From the NCBI RefSeq assembly GCF_005234135.1, contig NZ_CP039964.1, positions 248,001 through 312,000 of the forward strand: a stretch of DNA of 64,000 nucleotides. Direction: 5' to 3'. Shown here one piece after another: positions 62,904 through 64,000 of the stretch. The position numbers and the translations under genes were made by a program. This DNA is from Pseudorhodobacter turbinis. GTDB taxonomy: Bacteria; Pseudomonadota; Alphaproteobacteria; Rhodobacterales; Rhodobacteraceae. The stretch's first letter is position 1. Each line of letters starts with the position of its first letter. The notes beneath the pieces are model-generated. The model was not told where the DNA came from and did no database searches. It saw only the letters and a list, made by a program, of their open reading frames with translations.

Positions 62904-63453
62904 TTATTGAGAGACCTGCGCATACCACAGACGAACAAGATCATCCGGTGCCTGCGGGATTTCGACCGTGTCGCGGGCCGCCCAGGACAAAGGCTGCTGG
63001 TGCAATGGCAGCCAGGCGATATCGGCCTTTGCCAGCATCAACGCCTCATTCATCATCGCCAGACGTTTCTCTTCGTCGATCTCGACAGCGACAGCTTTCG
63101 TCAGCTCATCGACCTTGGGGTTGGAATACCCTTTTGGCGTGAAGGTGCCGTATTCGCCTTCTTTGGTGGCCAACATCGCGGACAGAACCGAAAAGCCGTC
63201 CAGCATTGGCAGGGTTGCCCAGCCCAGCATGAAGACATCAACTTGATGATTGTCAACTTTCTGGAAATGCATCTGGCGCGGCTCTGTTACCAGACGTGGC
63301 TCAAACCCGGCCTGTGCCAGCATTGCGGCCATGGCCTGACAGACGCCTTCATCGTTCACATAGCGGTCATTCGGGCAGTTCAGGTTGAAGGCAAAACCGT
63401 TCGGATATCCGGCCTCGGTCAGCAGGTCTTTGGCCTTCTTGGGATGGTAATCG
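62904..63453 (-). pseudogene. ABC solute-binding protein (peptide type), cut by IS3
   Basis: Only the C-terminal third is present: GDYHPKKAKDLLTEAGYPNG, FAFNLNCPNDRYVNDEGVCQ, VFMLGWATLPMLDGFSV, YSNPKVDELTKAVAVEIDEE and LHQQPLSWAARDTVEIPQAP. This is an SBP_bac_5 family protein which would deliver the substrate to DppB/DppC. At 63454 it is replaced by the end of an IS3, so the transporter probably lacks its binding protein unless the remaining part is elsewhere. Confidence 0.85.
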
Positions 63454-64000
63454 CCCCCTTTTTAACGGGGTGCATCTGTAGAACTTACGCGGCCATTTTC
63501 AGTTTCATAGCGGGTGTGATGCCGCCGATGCCCATGTTCGGGCGGTCGTTGTTATATGTCCAGAGCCATTGTGTGGCCTGATCCTGAGCCTCCTCGATGC
63601 TTTCGATGATGTATTGATCCAGCCATTCATGCCGAACCGTCCGGTTGTAGCGCTCGACATAGGCGTTCTGCTGGGGCTGTCCGGGTTGGATGTGCTGGAT
63701 CGTAACACTATGTTTCTCAGCCCATTTTCTCAGTGTTTCGCTGATATATTCCGGCCCATTGTCGACCCTGATCGTGCCCGGTTTTCCGCGCCATTCGATA
63801 ATGCGATCAAGGCTGCGGATGACCCGTTCGGCAGGGAGCGAGAAATCAACCTCGATCCCCAGCCCTTCGCGGTTGAAGTCGTCCAACACATTCAAAAGCC
63901 GAAAAGCCCTGCCGTCGCCGAGGCGATCCGCCATGAAGTCCATGGACCAGGTCACATTCGGTCTGTTCGGGACCGCCAGAACGTCAGGCTTCTCCCGTTT
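63454..64000 (-). mobile_element. IS3-family element (type 1), continues beyond the window
   Basis: The right end CCCCCTTTTTAACGGGGTGC pairs imperfectly with the left end at 15017 (CCCCC..AA.GGGG.TGC and GTAGAA.TT). It is the same type as the half element at 15017-15690 and interrupts the solute-binding gene. Confidence 0.8.
63485..64000 (-). CDS. IS3-family transposase OrfB (C-terminal part, 5' end beyond window)
   Basis: Minus strand, open to the edge: [40 protein letters not shown] with the first Asp, [20 protein letters not shown] with the second, [20 protein letters not shown] with the Glu, and [19 protein letters not shown]. The DDE set is complete. The seam with the half copy near 15680 is exact (LAVPN). 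Confidence 0.9.
   Translation of the reverse strand, partial: KREKPDVLAVPNRPNVTWSMDFMADRLGDGRAFRLLNVLDDFNREGLGIEVDFSLPAERVIRSLDRIIEWRGKPGTIRVDNGPEYISETLRKWAEKHSVTIQHIQPGQPQQNAYVERYNRTVRHEWLDQYIIESIEEAQDQATQWLWTYNNDRPNMGIGGITPAMKLKMAA

Noticed and set aside
61706..63581. Long plus-strand frames over the peptide-type ABC permease genes
   Set aside because: Shadows of dppB/dppC-type genes on the minus strand; translations are rich in His, Gln and Arg with no family resemblance.
1..64000. tRNA or rRNA genes
   Set aside because: No cloverleaf-like segments with a T-arm GTTCRANYC box next to an acceptor stem and no rRNA-like stretches were noticed; a covariance scan was not possible.

Overview
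The window reads as an IS-riddled accessory region (plasmid or chromosomal) of an alphaproteobacterium of the Roseobacter group (Rhodobacterales). That rests on the overall protein relatedness, an acuI-type acryloyl-CoA reductase, LamG-Hint and RTX secreted proteins, peptide-type ABC operons and an FNR-type box in front of an arginine deiminase operon. No rRNA, tRNA, replication gene or CRISPR array was seen.

Layout. 1-2.2 kb: a protein cut by the window edge, then IS5 and IS1380 scraps. 2.3-5.4 kb: an AT-rich pair, a glycoside-hydrolase/RTX protein and an acidic membrane-anchored partner. 5.4-8.5 kb: IS256 scrap, a whole IS66 and an IS110 scrap. 8.6-11.5 kb: a CHASE4-like/GGDEF/EAL protein translationally coupled to a SET-domain protein, and a small multidrug-type membrane protein. 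11.5-16.9 kb: IS5, IS1380 and IS3 material around an AT-rich sulfotransferase. 16.9-20.9 kb: a dehydrogenase operon (2-hydroxyacid dehydrogenase cut by an IS3, HisD paralog, SDR, LhgO-like FAD enzyme). 21.4-23.9 and 35.3-37.6 kb: two copies, in inverted orientation, of an IS5 whose end carries an IS1111-type element. Between them lie an intact FNR-boxed arginine deiminase operon (transporter-arcA-arcB-arcC), an apbE remnant with a metal P-type ATPase and a frameshifted VIT-type transporter, scraps, and acuI. 37.6-38.4 kb: a GntR regulator whose tail is cut by the IS. 39.4-45.4 kb: a CoA-transferase/CaiB/acyl-CoA synthetase operon with an operator-like palindrome and an IclR regulator further on. 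45.7-50 kb: an ABC ATPase scrap and IS110/IS3 debris. 50.2-54.5 kb: a LamG-Hint protein, then a permease scrap with GDPD, HAD and sugar-phosphate-isomerase-like genes. 54.9-63.5 kb: a nine-gene peptide-type ABC and amidohydrolase/racemase operon whose solute-binding gene is cut by an IS3.

The most unusual signal is a family of about ten short (37-45 nt) hairpin elements. Each has a left arm close to TGTTRCCCGGCAG, a variable self-complementary centre with a 3-4 nt loop, and a right arm close to CGAGAGGG. Every copy I found sits inside a transposase gene or remnant (IS256, IS66, IS1111, two IS5 subgroups, IS110); none is in the host genes. Two nearly identical IS1111 copies in this window, one with the insert and one without, give a direct filled/empty comparison. 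I do not recognise a named family for it.
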